The notes: generated from the letters alone by a model not told the origin. A DNA stretch of 64,000 bases from Siphonodentalium dalli (GCA_032622095.1 CP136064.1:49050073-49114072); one strand, 5' to 3'. Positions 1 to 12,269 are shown, counted from the stretch's first letter. Made by a program: numbers and translations.

Positions 1-324
1 AACAGCATAAAAAGTTACTTTTCTGGTGTTTGTTTATATTATGATGGTAAACATAGAGAGCGTTCTTTGTGGGTGAATTCCTGATATGGAACGAATAAAG
101 AGCGTTTATGACATTTGTGTGTGATTAGCCAGCAGCATTGTGCTGTCTTCTGCAACACAATCAGGCTCTTGCTTATGTAAAATATAGTAAATCTTTATGA
201 TAACATGCTGTTTACGCGATGGTCATGGTATATATGAACGGAACTGTATGCGTTTTAATGTTTTTCTGTTTACGGTGTTTGGAACAAATATGATTATTTT
301 CGACAATTAAGGCCGCACGTGCCT
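1..324 (-). mobile_element. TTAA-type MITE, family 1, truncated by window start
   Basis: The right end GGCCGCACGTGCCT matches the inverted end of the copy at 24305. The interior (GTTACTTTTCTGGTGTTTG, then repeated AAAGAGCGTT) recurs at 6386, 24305, 37916 and 57468. The other terminus lies before base 1. The expected flanking TTAA is GCAA here, so the target duplication has decayed. No coding capacity is seen. Confidence 0.75.
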
Positions 325-1149
325 GCAAATAGCACCATTATCATCTGTCAACTTGACAAATATTTACATTGAAAATCATTTTTAGCAAATCTGCTCAGTT
401 AGAAGGAACATTTTATGTTAAATACACCATTCTTCTATGGATATTCCAATACAGGTGGCCTTTAGACATATAAATTGGTGGGGATATGGAGTCTTGGAGC
501 AGTGGGGGGGGGGGGTGGTTCATGTGTATTGTTTGTTATTGATGATTTTTTAGATGATGGGTACTTCTTCATGACATCATGCTCCTTGAATCTTAGCTGA
601 AAAGGCTGATTTTGACATTACACAGTATACTAAAAGATTAGATATTCAGTATTTCTTATTCACAAGTGTGAAAAATAATAATTCAGGTTTCCCTGGACAT
701 ATTTCACTTGACAACATATTGTTCATGTGATGTCATAACCTTGTATAGCTTTCCCTTAATGCTAAATAAGACTTGGAATTGTTTAACCAATGGTTTTGGG
801 AGAGTATTAAAGATGGTAGTTGCATGAAATATTCTGTTTTATTTTGATATCTGAGGAAGATATGCATCTCATAATATATTTTATACAACATTTTAGCATT
901 TCAGACCTTTTTCAAGCTATAAATGATGGTTGAATATATACATTTTGTCACTACGTCAAGCATAACGTCATTGGGTTCTGAAAGACCCAAAAGAGGTGAA
1001 ATCATGGGGGTGCATGTAAATCCCCACCCAATCTTGCTGCCTGTGATTGCAATAACGCATGGGGTGTAATATATCATTTTAAGCGGTATAATGCAGAGAA
1101 TATGGAGGTGTGGTCCATATTAAAGATTAGTGAAATTGCATTCCCCTTA
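325..1149. other. No gene seen; non-coding spacer
   Basis: AT-rich sequence with stops in all frames. It contains a G-run near 505-518. I recognise no coding sequence, RNA gene or repeat family here. Confidence 0.5.
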
Positions 1150-1799
1150 AGGTGACACTCCACAGTTTCGAATGATCAGTAGGGGTGATTTTATAGATAT
1201 AAAGTGCTAGTGGTTTCTGGCACCATTCATGTGGTATGTATATTGAGACAAGGTGGGATATGAATTTGTGTAATTTTAGAAGGTGTTCTAGACTGATGAA
1301 AAAATTAAGTGAAAGTGACCTTGACCCCACCCATAGACAGCAGTAGCGTTTTCTGCGAAACAGTGGCTCTAGATACTGGGTCAATTTTTTAGCACCCAAA
1401 ATTTGTCATCTGCATTAAAAATTGATTTTCTGGAAAATTTAACGGCGAAAGTTTGAATTTTTTTCACATTGATGTTGGAAGCCAGAGGCCTTTAAACCAA
1501 CATAGGTGACCATGCTTGAAAAAATCTGGTATTCGTGCCTCTTGGGTATGAAAATGCAATATTTTGGTCATTTTTTTGAATAAAAATCACATTTTCGATC
1601 AAAAGATCAAGGGCCATAACTCTTGATAGCCCATATATTATGGAAATTATGTATCAAATTCTGAATGCCTATTCTGTACTAATTTCAGGCATATATATAT
1701 TGTCTATATGGTTTGGGATCATAATCCAGATAAATTTCAATGAATCTATGGGCCCCCTATTTCTGGGCCCATACCTGTTGAAACTGTGGAGTGTCACCT
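1150..1799. mobile_element. Non-autonomous TIR element, ~650 bp
   Basis: Perfect 20-bp terminal inverted repeats: AGGTGACACTCCACAGTTTC at 1150-1169 and its exact complement at 1780-1799. The interior has no ORF of interest; the 90-codon minus-strand frame at 1127-1399 crosses the end and looks spurious. The right end directly abuts recognisable LINE sequence, so this is probably an insertion that removed or displaced the LINE 5' part. A clear target duplication is not visible. Confidence 0.7.
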
Positions 1800-4016
1800 G
1801 AGTCTCTAACTGAGGATATGAACAACATAAATTCGAACAACTCCAAACAAATTTGGAAAGTATTTAATAATTTACACAAAACAAAAACTGTAGCAAAATC
1901 GCCAATTACAGATAAACAATGGATAGAACACTACACCAAATTACTAACTACCCATGATGATCAATCAATGACATCTGAACAAATATCTACTGAAAAAAGT
2001 ATATCTGATACAATTCAAGTCGATAAAGATACACCAATAGAAAATCAATTTCTAAATAGACCCTTCACATGTTCTGAAATTAAGAAAGGAATAAAAAATC
2101 TTAAATCAGGCAAGAGAGAAGGACCAGATCTTATACTAAATGAATTCATAAAAAGCAGTTCAGACTTTCTGTCACTAACTATAACTAAACTATTTAATAA
2201 AATATTTGATTGCGGAACTTTTCCAGAAGAATGGAACCTGTCTTTACTCACATCTATCCAAAAATCTGGTGACCCAATTATAGGGGAATAAGTATAACCA
2301 GCTGTTTGGGTAAATTGTTCACAAATATTCTACTACAAAAGAGACTCAGTGAATACTTGGAAACTGAAGATAAGTTATCTATGAACCAAATAGGATTCCG
2401 TCAAGGAAGTAGAACAAGTGACCACATATTTGTTCTGAACACAATTTTAAATAAATACATTTTATGTGATCAAAAGCAATTATATGCTGCATTTATTGAC
2501 TTGAGGAAAGCCTTTGATAGTGTATCGAGACCATTATTATTCAAAAAATTACAAGCGAAAGGTATAAACGGGAAATTTTATAACAAGCATGTACTCTAAC
2601 ACTATGTATGCTTGTAAATTGGACAATGGTTACAGTGAACCATTTAAATCAAATATTGGTGTGAAGCAAGGTAATGGTCTTAGTCCAATATTATTTAATT
2701 TATATGTCGATGATATCACAGAATATATGCACTCCCATCTGTCTGCACCTATATTATTACATGAAACTAAATTTAGCCATCTACTATACGCAGATGATTT
2801 GGTGCTCATTTATGAGACTCAAGATGGTCTGCAAAACTGCCTTGATAGTCTTGAAATATACTGCAATGATTGGAAGCTAACCTCTTGAATTAGAGATGGT
2901 GGATGAATATAAATATTTAGGTATTATTTTTCACAAAGGTGGAACCTTAATCAAAGCTGCTGATAGCTTATCAGACAAAGCTAAGAAAGCATATTATGCC
3001 ATAAAAAGCAAACTAATGGATTACCCAAATTTATCAGTGAAAACATGGATGCAAATAGTCAATTCTATGATAATTCCAATAATGACATACGGATCAGAAA
3101 TATGGATTTCTGATCTAAATATTAACCCTAACTCAATGAAACACATATTTAGTCCATGTGTTGATAAAACTTATACTTCAATCATGAAAGACATACTAGG
3201 TGTTAACAGTAAAGCTACAAATATTGCAGTATACTCAGAACTAAATACTATACCAACATGCTTGAAAATGTTTCACTCAGCATTCAAATTTCAGAGGAGG
3301 TTGATGGAGGTCAGTAATCTGGGGACTGATCTAGACATAAATTATTAATCTCTGCATTCAATGAAGATAACCCAATTCAGAAAATCAGGCCAAAAATGTC
3401 ATGGGCTAATTCGTTAACTCAAATAGAGAAATTTGTGGGCCAAAAACTCACAATTATGAATGGATCGGAATTAAAAAACTTAATAACAGTTACATATAAC
3501 TTAAAAGTTGAAAATGATTATAAAAGAATGATGAATCTCAATGAAGGTAAACTAAAGTTTTACAGCAAAATTTATGGAATCACCAAACTCCAAGACTATC
3601 TCACATATAACATCCCAAAGGCAAATAGAAGAGAATTGACTAAATTGAGGATTAGTGCTCATGGCCTACATATTGAAACAGGAAGATATACTAGACCAAA
3701 AAAAGACGTTTCGGACAGATTGTGCAACTTTTGTCCCAAACAAATTGAAGACGAAATACACTTTTTATACTATTGCACTATGTATACAGACTTGGGAAGA
3801 AAATATGACATATTTCAACTGGGGGGAAATATTAACAACCCCAAGATGCTGCTGAATCCAAAAACCTTCTCTGTAACAAAGCAAATATGTAATTTCATCA
3901 AAGCCCTAGATAAACGTAAATCAAACATACCCTCGAATTATTATTTTAGTCTTGGATTACGCTGGATTACGCTAGAATATGGTCATATCCAATAAAGAAT
4001 TTGAATTTGATATTCT
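1800..4016 (+). pseudogene. Non-LTR retrotransposon (LINE) ORF2 remnant with reverse transcriptase
   Basis: Five frameshifted pieces (about 1791-2291, 2306-2599, 2589-2888, 2896-3348, 3396-3995) read in order as one ORF2 product. Visible are the RT palm block FIDLRKAFDSV (~2497), GVKQGNGLSPILFNLYVDD, the catalytic YADD (2787-2798), EYKYLGIIF, and a thumb/connector region with IIPIMTYGSEIW. A C-terminal CNFC...H-x4-C zinc-binding motif lies near 3723-3776. The 5' end, including endonuclease and ORF1, is missing. The 3' end is AATAAAGAATTTGAATTTGAT, a LINE-like short-repeat tail. Organisation resembles the jockey/CR1-like group; the clade is inference. At least four frame breaks make it inactive. 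Confidence 0.9.
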
Positions 4017-4164
4017 TCGAGCATCCTGACAAGACGACAGAATCCGACTTATAGTACCACATATGGGGTGACATTATACAGACATAAACAAACCATCGCG
4101 TACCGGTAGTATATCTCGGGCCCAAGTTGAGCTATCTATACATACCCTGACGAACGAATCCTAC

Positions 4165-4236
4165 CCGAGGTGTACTACAATACGTTTGTGTGACAGGATA
4201 CCGAGGTGTACTACGATACGTTTGTGTGACAGGATA
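4165..4236. repeat. 36-bp tandem duplication
   Basis: Two head-to-tail copies of a 36-bp unit beginning CCGAGGTGTACTAC, differing at one base. The surrounding 4017-5097 holds no recognised gene; short frames there share sequence with a dispersed repeat. Confidence 0.7.
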
Positions 4237-4950
4237 AACTAGTAACTGAGCTGTAGATATTCACATTCAAAAATCAGTAATCATCAAAAACTAAAAATTA
4301 TAACGGAAATTTACAAGGTAAAGAGGTATTGATTGTGTCTAGGACATCAAACACTCGCCTCAACCATTAAATAGATGTTCTTAAAATTCTCATAGCCGCT
4401 TTCATTCATAAGTATAATAAATAATGCAACAAATATATAGATCAACCACTGCATGAGTTCCTGATAACAGCTATCCAAACGCCTGAAGCGACGGTTTAGA
4501 GATTACATTCGTGACGTAGATTCCTGGCCCTCATAACACGGTAAAATGCGGGGCTTTCGCTCAATGAGAAGAACAATTGGTTGGCGCTTTGACATTTAGA
4601 TTTTCTGACATACTGAAAATGGGACAGCGGCTCTGCGTGGGTACAAAACTGATCGTTTCGATAATCGACGTATTGTGTTACCAACACTAGAAATAAGCTT
4701 CATTTAGTCCCCTCTACTCCGTGAATGTCTTTTTAGAGTAAATAAAGTCTATATAATGGTATATGGTGAAAGTATCTCTCCAAATTACGTATGCCTCATT
4801 TGGAGGATCCGATAATCTACGTCCATCTAAAGTTGATTCCAGAGGACGGTCATTCAAACTGAACCAATCGTGTCATATGTTCTCTGACAGCATTTGGTCA
4901 ACGTCTTTAATAAGATGGAGTGAACTGTTAGTCAAACCTTACCAAGTTTC

Positions 4951-5062
4951 AGCCATATCACGATTTGATCTTACCAAGTGATATGTTTCACGATTTGATC
5001 TTACCAAGTGATATGTTTCACCGATGTCACGATTTGATCTTACCAAGAGACATGTTTCACGA
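4951..5062. repeat. Short tandem repeats around CACGATTTGATCTTACCAAG
   Basis: Three imperfect copies of a ~33-bp unit (ATATCACGATTTGATCTTAC and variants, each followed by a gATATGTTTCAC-like segment). Non-coding. Confidence 0.65.
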
Positions 5063-5097
5063 AACAAAAGTTCAACATCTCTTGTTATTCCCTGTCA

Positions 5098-5640
5098 GTC
5101 TCTTGAATGTGCAACATATCATCGCGAAAATAGGCACCTAATCGACCTATAATGTGAAATATGTACGGGTGATTATTTGATGGCTCAATCGAACCTCCAA
5201 TTTTTTTTCTACATTATTTGGAGCGACGGATACGATAGGTCAATAAATAAACGAACTACTGATATAACGGCTTCATATGCTCTGAAAAACACTTGCCAAA
5301 GTCACCGCCATTTTTCAATTTTTCGCCAGAAGTCAGATAAACTTTCTTTATTGCTACCATATCAGGAATAGACAACATCGGAACGCTATTTTCTGTTCCA
5401 TGTCGAACAAATGGCTGTTTTGTGTTTGGTACCCAAACATCGTATTCACAGTTGGCTTATTTGTGTTATTATCCGCTCATAATCTGCTTAGATTCGCCTA
5501 ATAATGAGTCGATAATGAGACTAAACCTCTCTCATTTTCAGCACATTATCGACACAAATGAGGCGATTCTAAGCAAATTATCTACATAAAACAGTTCTAT
5601 TGTAAGCAGATAGTGTGCGGATTTTTGGGAGAACATGCTG
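5098..5640. repeat. Dispersed foldback repeat, copy 1 (with inserted repeat)
   Basis: Begins with GCAACATATCATCGCGAAAA and ends with TTTTTGGGAGAACATGCTG. The right half contains an internal hairpin whose arms are ATCTGCTTAGATTCGCC and GGCGATTCTAAGCAAATTAT. Related copies sit near 17500-17890, 22080-23160 and 23240-23400. A second dispersed family (AACGGACAT..., ending in ...CTTTATT...ATCAGGAAT) is inserted near 5180-5440 and recurs at 21640-21960, 26190-26480 and 32670-32900. Confidence 0.6.
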
Positions 5641-6044
5641 GAATGTGAGTGAACATCCGCACCCAAACTGAGATATGATAACCAAAAGCTGAGATAATAG
5701 GGATGTTTAGATTGAGATCTGACAACCAATAGCTGAGGTAATAGGAAGGTTTAGATTGATAAACTCCTGACCTCACCCGTCAGGGATATATTTATCAAAC
5801 GCAGTCCATGCAACAATTAAAATTCTTCCATTGATGACTTAAAAAAACTAAAACACAGGAATACGCTGAACGTAATTCCCTTCGAAATGCAAGAGATATT
5901 TGTATGCTATATTTGCTTTGAATACAAAGGCACATGGTCATGACAAATGCTAAAATGTATTACACAGAAAATTGCATTACTTAAAAAAATCTCTGGACGT
6001 TGGAATATTGCCGCCTTCACAGACTTTGCTTAATGGTATATCAA

Positions 6045-6850
6045 TCTTTTAAAATGGGGACACTGCTGATAGTAGCAATTATAAACCTATTTCTTTGTTA
6101 CCTTGTCTAGCCAAAGTATTTGAAGAACTGGTCAAAAAACATGTCTCCCGTTTTTAATTAATGGAAATAATCTCATTTACGATAGTAGATCTGGTTTGAA
6201 GTCGGATTACAGTACATGCAGTTTATCAAATAATAATTAAACCTTTGTCATAACCTCGATAAAGGTCGGTACACATGTTCTATATTTTTTATATCTCGAA
6301 ATTGTCTAGCAAAGGTGACTGATATATACATTTCAGCAATATGGGATTTCAGGACAACTTCTGCACTAGTTTCAAGATTACTTAAAGGTACGGTTGGCCT
6401 TGGCGGTGGGTATCCTGTAAAAATATTTCCACCCGTCAAAAACAGAAAGAACATCAAAATGTAGACAGACTTTGTCCGTATACAAATAAGAAATATCGCA
6501 TAAACAGTATGTTATTGTCATATATTTGACTATTGTTATGTAAACAAAAGCATAAAAAGTTACTTTTCTGGTGTTTGTTTATACTATGATGGTAAACAAA
6601 GAGTTTTGGTGAACAATACTTGAAATTATACCATACGGCAATCTCAGCTTAAAAGTTCGAATGTACGCCGACACCTACATGTCTGCTTCTCATTATGACT
6701 ACAACAGATAGCTGATCTCGAAATAATATCGCAATGTGTCAACAACTGGATAGAAAAATTTAACCAAGCTAAGACCAAAGCTATGTCTTGTTGGAAGTTA
6801 GAAACACAATTTAAATTATATTAATTCAGGGTTTAGAAACCTAGTTCTCA
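6045..6850 (+). pseudogene. LINE ORF2 (reverse transcriptase) fragment interrupted by a MITE
   Basis: Before the insertion the frame reads GDTADSSNYKPISLLPCLAK then VFEELVKKHV, followed after a frameshift by SGLKSDYSTC. This is the conserved finger region of jockey/CR1-like reverse transcriptases. After the MITE (6386 to ~6606) the reading resumes with LKVRMYAD-TYMSAS, the YADD-containing block with damage, then frames resembling NNWIEKFNQAKTKAMSCWK. The two halves belong to one copy. Distinct from the LINE at 1800 by sequence. Confidence 0.75.
6386..6606 (+). mobile_element. TTAA-type MITE, family 1, inserted in LINE; right end lost
   Basis: TTAA at 6382-6385 is followed by AGGTACGGTTGGCC, the family-1 terminus, then GGCGGTGGGTATCCTGT and GTTACTTTTCTGGTGTTTG. 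Homology stops at AAAGAG (~6606), where LINE sequence resumes. The second terminus is absent, so the element is truncated. Confidence 0.75.
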
Positions 6851-7094
6851 TTAACCTCAATAAGTTTATATGGCTGATGAGTTCGGAGGATAATACATCG
6901 CACAAACCAACTAGTGAAATCGGTTGGGATAATTATTGCTGTTTTACGTCGCAGTGCTGTGTATATGTTTCTATAGCAGACTATATACACACATATCATA
7001 TCATTATGCTATACTATTCGTATATTCTTGAGGAAATGATCATAATTTGATAAATGTTATTTCTAAATTATAACCTACAACGAAGGTCGCCCGT

Positions 7095-8620
7095 CCCATC
7101 AATTCATCAAGTTGACAATCGGGTGGTAGAAGAAGTATGTGATCTTTCGACCAACGGCCAGCCTCTCCCAAACAACATAATACATGGTTTCCCTTTTCTC
7201 TCAATGTTGACCGCTTCTCTCGAAGCATCGTATCGAACTTTGAAAACCCAAAGGTCAACCTATGTTTCTGACAGTCAAACGAATTGACAAACTTTGGAGA
7301 TTGTTATGGAATAAGATAAACTTGCATTGGTTGTTTCGAAGGAAATGTTTCAACGATATAAACTGAATCCATTAGCTGCGCTACAGGTTCTGGAACAGGA
7401 ATATCGGTCTCCTCAACTTGTGTTGCTATTGATATACTGATGCGTTTGGCTTGACTGTGTCTGCATGAGCGCTCGCATCAACACAGTTTTGTAGACACGA
7501 CAGCTGAGAATGTGACCTATGGAATGTCTGGTCGAGGACCAACTGTATTTTAGCTTTTATATAACAGACGCTTCTCAGCTTTACATCGTTGAACAGTCCC
7601 ATTGCAGCATGAGAACTTTGACATTTTGAGAGAAAAAAATTAAGATTCGTACAATCCTTATGATCATGACCAGAAATAGAACAGCGTGCACATATGGTTT
7701 CTTTACTTTTACAACGTTCATGGCCAGGACGATACTCCTGGCATTTAAAACGTCGCCATGGATTGGGAACATATGTACTTAAATTCATCTTCATATACCC
7801 AAAACTTCAATGTCGGTGTATGTTCCCACTGATTGAAGGTCGAAAAGATAACTGTTCAAAGGAACTTTTAGTACATCAACTGTCTTTGTAAATCTACGGA
7901 CTTCTGTAACTCCCTGTGGTGCCAACTCCGCCAATATTTCTGATTCAGAAGAATCAGCGATATAGCGGATTCCCAACACAGCTCGTCTACTGTTCAATGT
8001 CTTATGAGGAATAATCAACACTGGTGTTTGTATAAGATGTTAATTGCACAAGAGCGTCAGCTTGAATTTTTCTACATTCGATCAGAAGAGACACTTAGTA
8101 GCCAGTCCTGATCGGTTTGACAGGTTTGTCAGACTGCTTTGTAGAGTTTTATCAAAAACAAATAATGAAGGTCTCTTGGCATTCGGATCAAAATAAAGTA
8201 CTGAGGATAGACCTCGGCATCAATGGAACTTAGCGAGTGGTCATTCTTACGTTTTTGTTTGTTTTGAGTTGCCATAAGAAAATTAGATAATCGACAACTA
8301 GATCAGCAGCCGCCTCGGACTACCCTTCGATTATGGCCTGGCCAAAGACTGATCAATACACAGCTGATGCGATGACCCGTTTAGCCACTGTATATAGCAG
8401 CCTCCCGGTACCCCCCACAGTTGAGTCAGGCGTGATCATTACAAGATTGAAGCACTTAACATGCATTAAGACGAAATGCAAAGGGACATGACACGAAAGA
8501 AACAACATACATGGAAAACAGGACACACAACTAGACATCTGGAACAAAATTATAACATGGTGCCACAATAGGATATTCTTACCCCGCACAGTGGGGCAGT
8601 AAGCCTTTTCTACCCCGGGC
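7095..8620 (-). pseudogene. LINE ORF1 (gag-like) copy 1, with 5' leader
   Basis: Minus-strand ORF1 begins at the ATG at 8275-8273 (MATQNKQKRKNDHS...VYPQY) and is broken by frameshifts. Readable blocks include IIPHKTLNSRRAVLGIRYIA, ILAELAPQGVTEVRRFTKTV (7791-8021) and a cysteine-rich segment, KCQEYRPGHERC then CARCSISGHDHKDC (7426-7794). That is a gag-like zinc-knuckle arrangement typical of non-LTR ORF1 proteins that bind RNA. Upstream (8280-8620) is a leader shared with 16140-16680 and 30235-30670. The 3' boundary at 7095 reads CTTGATGAATTGAT on the minus strand and coincides with that of the copy at 14942. No ORF2 follows. Confidence 0.8.
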
Positions 8621-8657
8621 CCACAAAGGGGGGATAACTAAATAGCAGCAAGTCCAA

Positions 8658-8792
8658 ATGTCTAATTGTGGTACGGAGATAGAGGATGCCGTACACTTCT
8701 TTTTCGAGTGTCCGTTATTCCGACCGCAAAGAACCAATATATATGACAGATTAGATGATTATGCTTCGTCTCCAAATATTCAACAACGTTAA
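8658..8792 (+). pseudogene. LINE ORF2 C-terminal fragment (zinc-binding end)
   Basis: An open frame reads SNCGTEIEDAVHFFFECPLF then RPQRTNIYDRLDD. This is the CxxC...H-x4-C C-terminal motif of non-LTR ORF2 proteins, with the first cysteine lost. It lies on the opposite strand to the adjacent ORF1 copy, so the two are independent insertions. The likely 3' untranslated tail extends to about 8995. Confidence 0.7.
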
Positions 8793-8995
8793 AGTCACCT
8801 ACAATATTACTTCGTTCAAAATTATAGTTCAGATACCAAACGTTCACTTCAAACGATAATCATTCTAACTATTCACAGCATGGCATGATATCTATAGGAT
8901 AACTCGGGGCCGGTAATCACAATTCACTAGTCAGCATCACCATTCTTATCGCATGTGCATTATATGTTATCTTGGATAAACATGTGTGTATATAT

Positions 8996-9560
8996 TAAAA
9001 GAGAGAGGGGCCACATTAAGTTGATATAACTTTTGCCCCAATCCCTTGTAACTTTTGTTACAAAAGATATGGTTAAACCAAAACTAACATTACCGCGACT
9101 TCCTAAGTAGCTTTTTATCAATCAAAAATACTGAAGGTCTCTTGATATTCGGATCAAACCCAAGTTTTGAGAACGAAAGTTGCCACACTAAGTCGCCATT
9201 AAATAAAGCCGCTACTCATGTGTAGAAATTGAAAATGTGATATGTGGAGTTTATAAACAGACTACAGTTGTTCTACGATTGACTACAATCTCCCGACATA
9301 CCATGGCGAGTCATATATAGTCCATATATAAGTAATTCGTGTACTCATCGGCATTTTGGGCGTTTGATTCGCTTTAACGGATTTGGCTCGTTTGAACCTC
9401 AACAATTATGAATATGTAATGTGTTATTGTGGGCAATACTGGACAATAAATACATGAACATATATTTACATGTTTTATACTCTGAAACAAACTTGCCCAA
9501 GTCCTAGCAGATGTCCATCTGTTTAATTTTTGTTCGAACAGAATAGACTAGCAAGGAATG
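8996..9560. other. No gene seen
   Basis: AT-rich spacer. Short matches to the LINE ORF1 copies (CTTGATATTCGGATCAAA near 9140) suggest a small fragment of that element. Nothing else is recognised. Confidence 0.4.
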
Positions 9561-9603
9561 TTCTTTATTTTTCCATGCTAAAAGAGGAACCAAATTCTAT
9601 GAT

Positions 9604-10251
9604 TTGAATAAGTCCCGACCTATTTTGATCTCCAAAAACGGACCTGTGCGTAACAAACGCGAGCATAATTTCATACTTCCAGATTCCAAAACGTCCAGAC
9701 ACGCCATTTCGCTTATCGTACAGAACACGGATAGTGGCCATCTCTTCATATCTCACCAGAAACTGACTGTCAAACCGTCGCTTCAAGAACTGAATGACTT
9801 GCTGTCATGGTATGAAGTTAATTACTCGGAGGTAGTTGCAATTGTGGACCACTACGAGAAAGAAGTATCATAAAATGTATGAGTTCGCTGCATTATACAT
9901 CAAACCTGTCCACAATGGAGGAGACCAATTAACACGAGAAAAAATTAGCGGCGCAAAGGAGATCCGAAAAGATGCCAAAATTTCAGCATTGAGAATTGAT
10001 TTACTTGTAACCAATTACAAGCGAGTTGTGGCATACAGGTATGAAATTCTTAATTATCATCTATAAAGCACTACTGATAGCTATGATCGCGTGACAATGA
10101 GGGCTGAAATAATAAACATTGGCAGAAAAAATGTTACTGCTAATGTGAAACATAATTATGACAAAGAGTTTGTCTTATCCTTCGATCGAGTGTACGTAAC
10201 TGAGGCATTGACAGACTTTTTTTTAAATGGAAAATCCAAACGATCAGCCGA
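9604..10251 (+). pseudogene. Broken ORF of unknown origin
   Basis: Frame 1 is open from 9604 to 9873 (MNKSRPILISKNGPVRNKRE...). After a frameshift near 9850-9870 a second frame runs KMYEFAALYIKP...ISALRIDLLVTNYKRVVAYR, meets a single in-frame TAA at 10064-10066, and continues STTDSYDRVTMRAEIINIG to a final stop at 10249-10251. Together this is roughly 215 codons with one frameshift and one nonsense codon. The pattern of conserved length with few breaks suggests a recently dead coding sequence. I do not recognise the protein. The 9600-9690 part resembles 27070-27180, which argues for a mobile-element origin. Confidence 0.35.
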
Positions 10252-10290
10252 TTAAACATTTCCCAATTTTAAATATTAGACGAGCATAGA

Positions 10291-11665
10291 AGGAACTGTG
10301 GTTACAGAAAACAATGAAGGAATTTATTGACGAATATGTCTGGGCTAAACATAGCAGTGCAGCATTCATCATAACATAACCACAGATTACAAAAGTCACT
10401 TCCCAAGACGAACAGAGAAGGAACTGTGGTTACAGAAACAATGAAGGAATTTATTGACGAATATGTCTGGGCTAAACATAGCAGTGCAACATTCATCATA
10501 ACAGAACCACAGATTACAAAAGACAATTCCCAAGACGAACAGAGAAGGAACTGTGGTTAAAGAAACAATGAAGGAATTTATTGACGAATATGTCTGGGCT
10601 AAACATAGCAGTGCAACATTCATCATAACAGAACCACATATTACAAAAGACAATCTCCAGGACGAACAGAGAAGGAACTGTGGTTACATAAACAATGAAG
10701 GAATTTATTGACGAATATATCTGGGCTAAACATAGCAGTGCAACATTCATCATAACAAACACAGATTACAAAATACACTTCCCTAGACGAACAGAGAAGG
10801 AACTGTGGTTACAGAAACAATGAAGGAATTTATTGACGAATATGTCTGGGCTAAACATAGCAGTGCAACATTCATCATAACATAACCACATATTACAAAA
10901 GACAATCTCCAGGACGAACAGAGAAGGAACTGTGGTTACAGAAACAATGAAGGAATTTATTGACGAATATGTCTGGGCTAAACATAGCAGTGCAACATTC
11001 ATCATAACAGAACCACAGATTACAAAAGACAATTCCCAAGACGAACAGAGAAGGAACTGTGGTTAAAGAAACAATGAAGGAATTTATTGACGAATATGTC
11101 TGGGCTAAACATAGCAGTGCAACATTCATCATAACAGAACCACATATTACAAAAGACAATCTCCAGGACGAACAGAGAAGGAACTGTGGTTACATAAACA
11201 ATGAAGGAATTTATTGACGAATATATCTGGGCTAAACATAGCAGTGCAACATTCATCATAACAAACACAGATTACAAAATACACTTCCCTAGACGAACAG
11301 AGAAGGAACTGTGGTTACAGAAACAATGAAGGAATTTATTGACGAATATGTCTGGGCTAAACATAGCAGTGCAACATTCATCATAACATAACCACATATT
11401 ACAAAAGACAATCTCCAGGACGAACAGAGAAGGAACTGTGGTTACATAAACAATGAAGGAATTTATTGACGAATATATCTGGGCTAAATATAGCAGTGCA
11501 ACATTCATCATAACAAACACAGATTACAAAAGACAATCTCCAGGACGAACAGAGAAGGAACTGTGGTTACAGAAACAATGAAGGAATTTATTGACGAATA
11601 TGTCTGGGCTAAACATAGCAGTGCAACATTCATCATAACAGAAACACAGATTACAAAGGAGACAC
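10291..11665. repeat. 127-bp tandem array, 11 copies, with 4-unit higher-order repeat
   Basis: Units begin AGGAACTGTGGTTACAGAAA at 10291, 10419, 10546, 10673, 10798, 10925, 11052, 11179, 11304, 11431 and 11556. Variant types by their distal ends run A-B-C-D-A-B-C-D over copies 2-9, so a ~506-bp block (10419-10924) is itself repeated. Because 127 is not a multiple of three, long minus-strand frames across the array are repeat artefacts. Confidence 0.9.
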
Positions 11666-11742
11666 TTCCCATAGCTGTTCGACGCAAAGGTTACACAGAT
11701 TGGACAATAAACATTAAGAACATAATTACTGAAGCCTCTTAA
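11578..11742 (+). CDS. Small ORF at end of 127-bp array, unknown
   Basis: The last tandem unit opens a 54-codon frame, MKEFIDEYVWAKHSSATFII... ending NIITEAS and a stop. The part beyond the array has unique sequence, so this may be the original coding segment from which the repeat arose. No family recognised. It may belong with the broken ORF just upstream (9604-10251), but no joined reading is visible. Function unknown. Confidence 0.25.
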   Translation: MKEFIDEYVWAKHSSATFIITETQITKETLPIAVRRKGYTDWTINIKNIITEAS

Positions 11743-12119
11743 AATGAATGTTATGGCCACGTCGAACATTATGCCCATACAGTGCTTGGGATTTGACTCC
11801 TTTTTGTATAATTGTTTGACATTTTGCGTACATCGGATAGAAAGATACTCATGCCAACACCAAAGAACGTGATGAGAGCTTTCAAAGTATCTAACCCGAG
11901 AAGCAATACGCTTTGGAAATTCATATGTTATTGTGCCATCAGCAGTCTTCTTATGTCATTAGAACCGTTCAGCAATCACTACATGGGCCGTTGGTTAACA
12001 ATAAGGGTTCAATTGACTCTTTAATCGCAGCAGATTTGCATATGGAGCTTGCATCTGTAAAATAAAGATGTTATTCAAATCTGGTTCAATCCTCCATAAC
12101 GCCAATTTGAAAAAAGAAA

Positions 12120-12269
12120 ATGAAACCCCTAGCTGGTATAAATGAGACATCTGACACCATGATACTTCAAAATTTGTTAGAACATCTGGACACGGTCTCC
12201 GACAATGATGAACTAAAAATCATTGATGATCTGCTGCGAAATGTTAGACCTTTCATCACCAAGTAATAG
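12120..12269 (+). CDS. Small ORF, unknown
   Basis: An uninterrupted 49-codon frame from ATG to TAA (MKPLAGINETSDTMILQNLL...), acidic and leucine-rich, looking helical. It lies between the 127-bp array and an ORF1 remnant. Could be chance or a mobile-element remnant. Confidence 0.2.

Noticed and set aside
9880-10066. Argonaute-like N-terminal resemblance of LLVTNYKRVVAYRYE
   Set aside because: The similarity is a few residues only and the following sequence does not fit the family. Not supportable.
10302-11778. Series of 74-88-codon minus-strand frames (MSFVICGSVMMNVALLCLAQ...)
   Set aside because: Each follows the 127-bp repeat unit and restarts every unit. They are products of the array, not genes.
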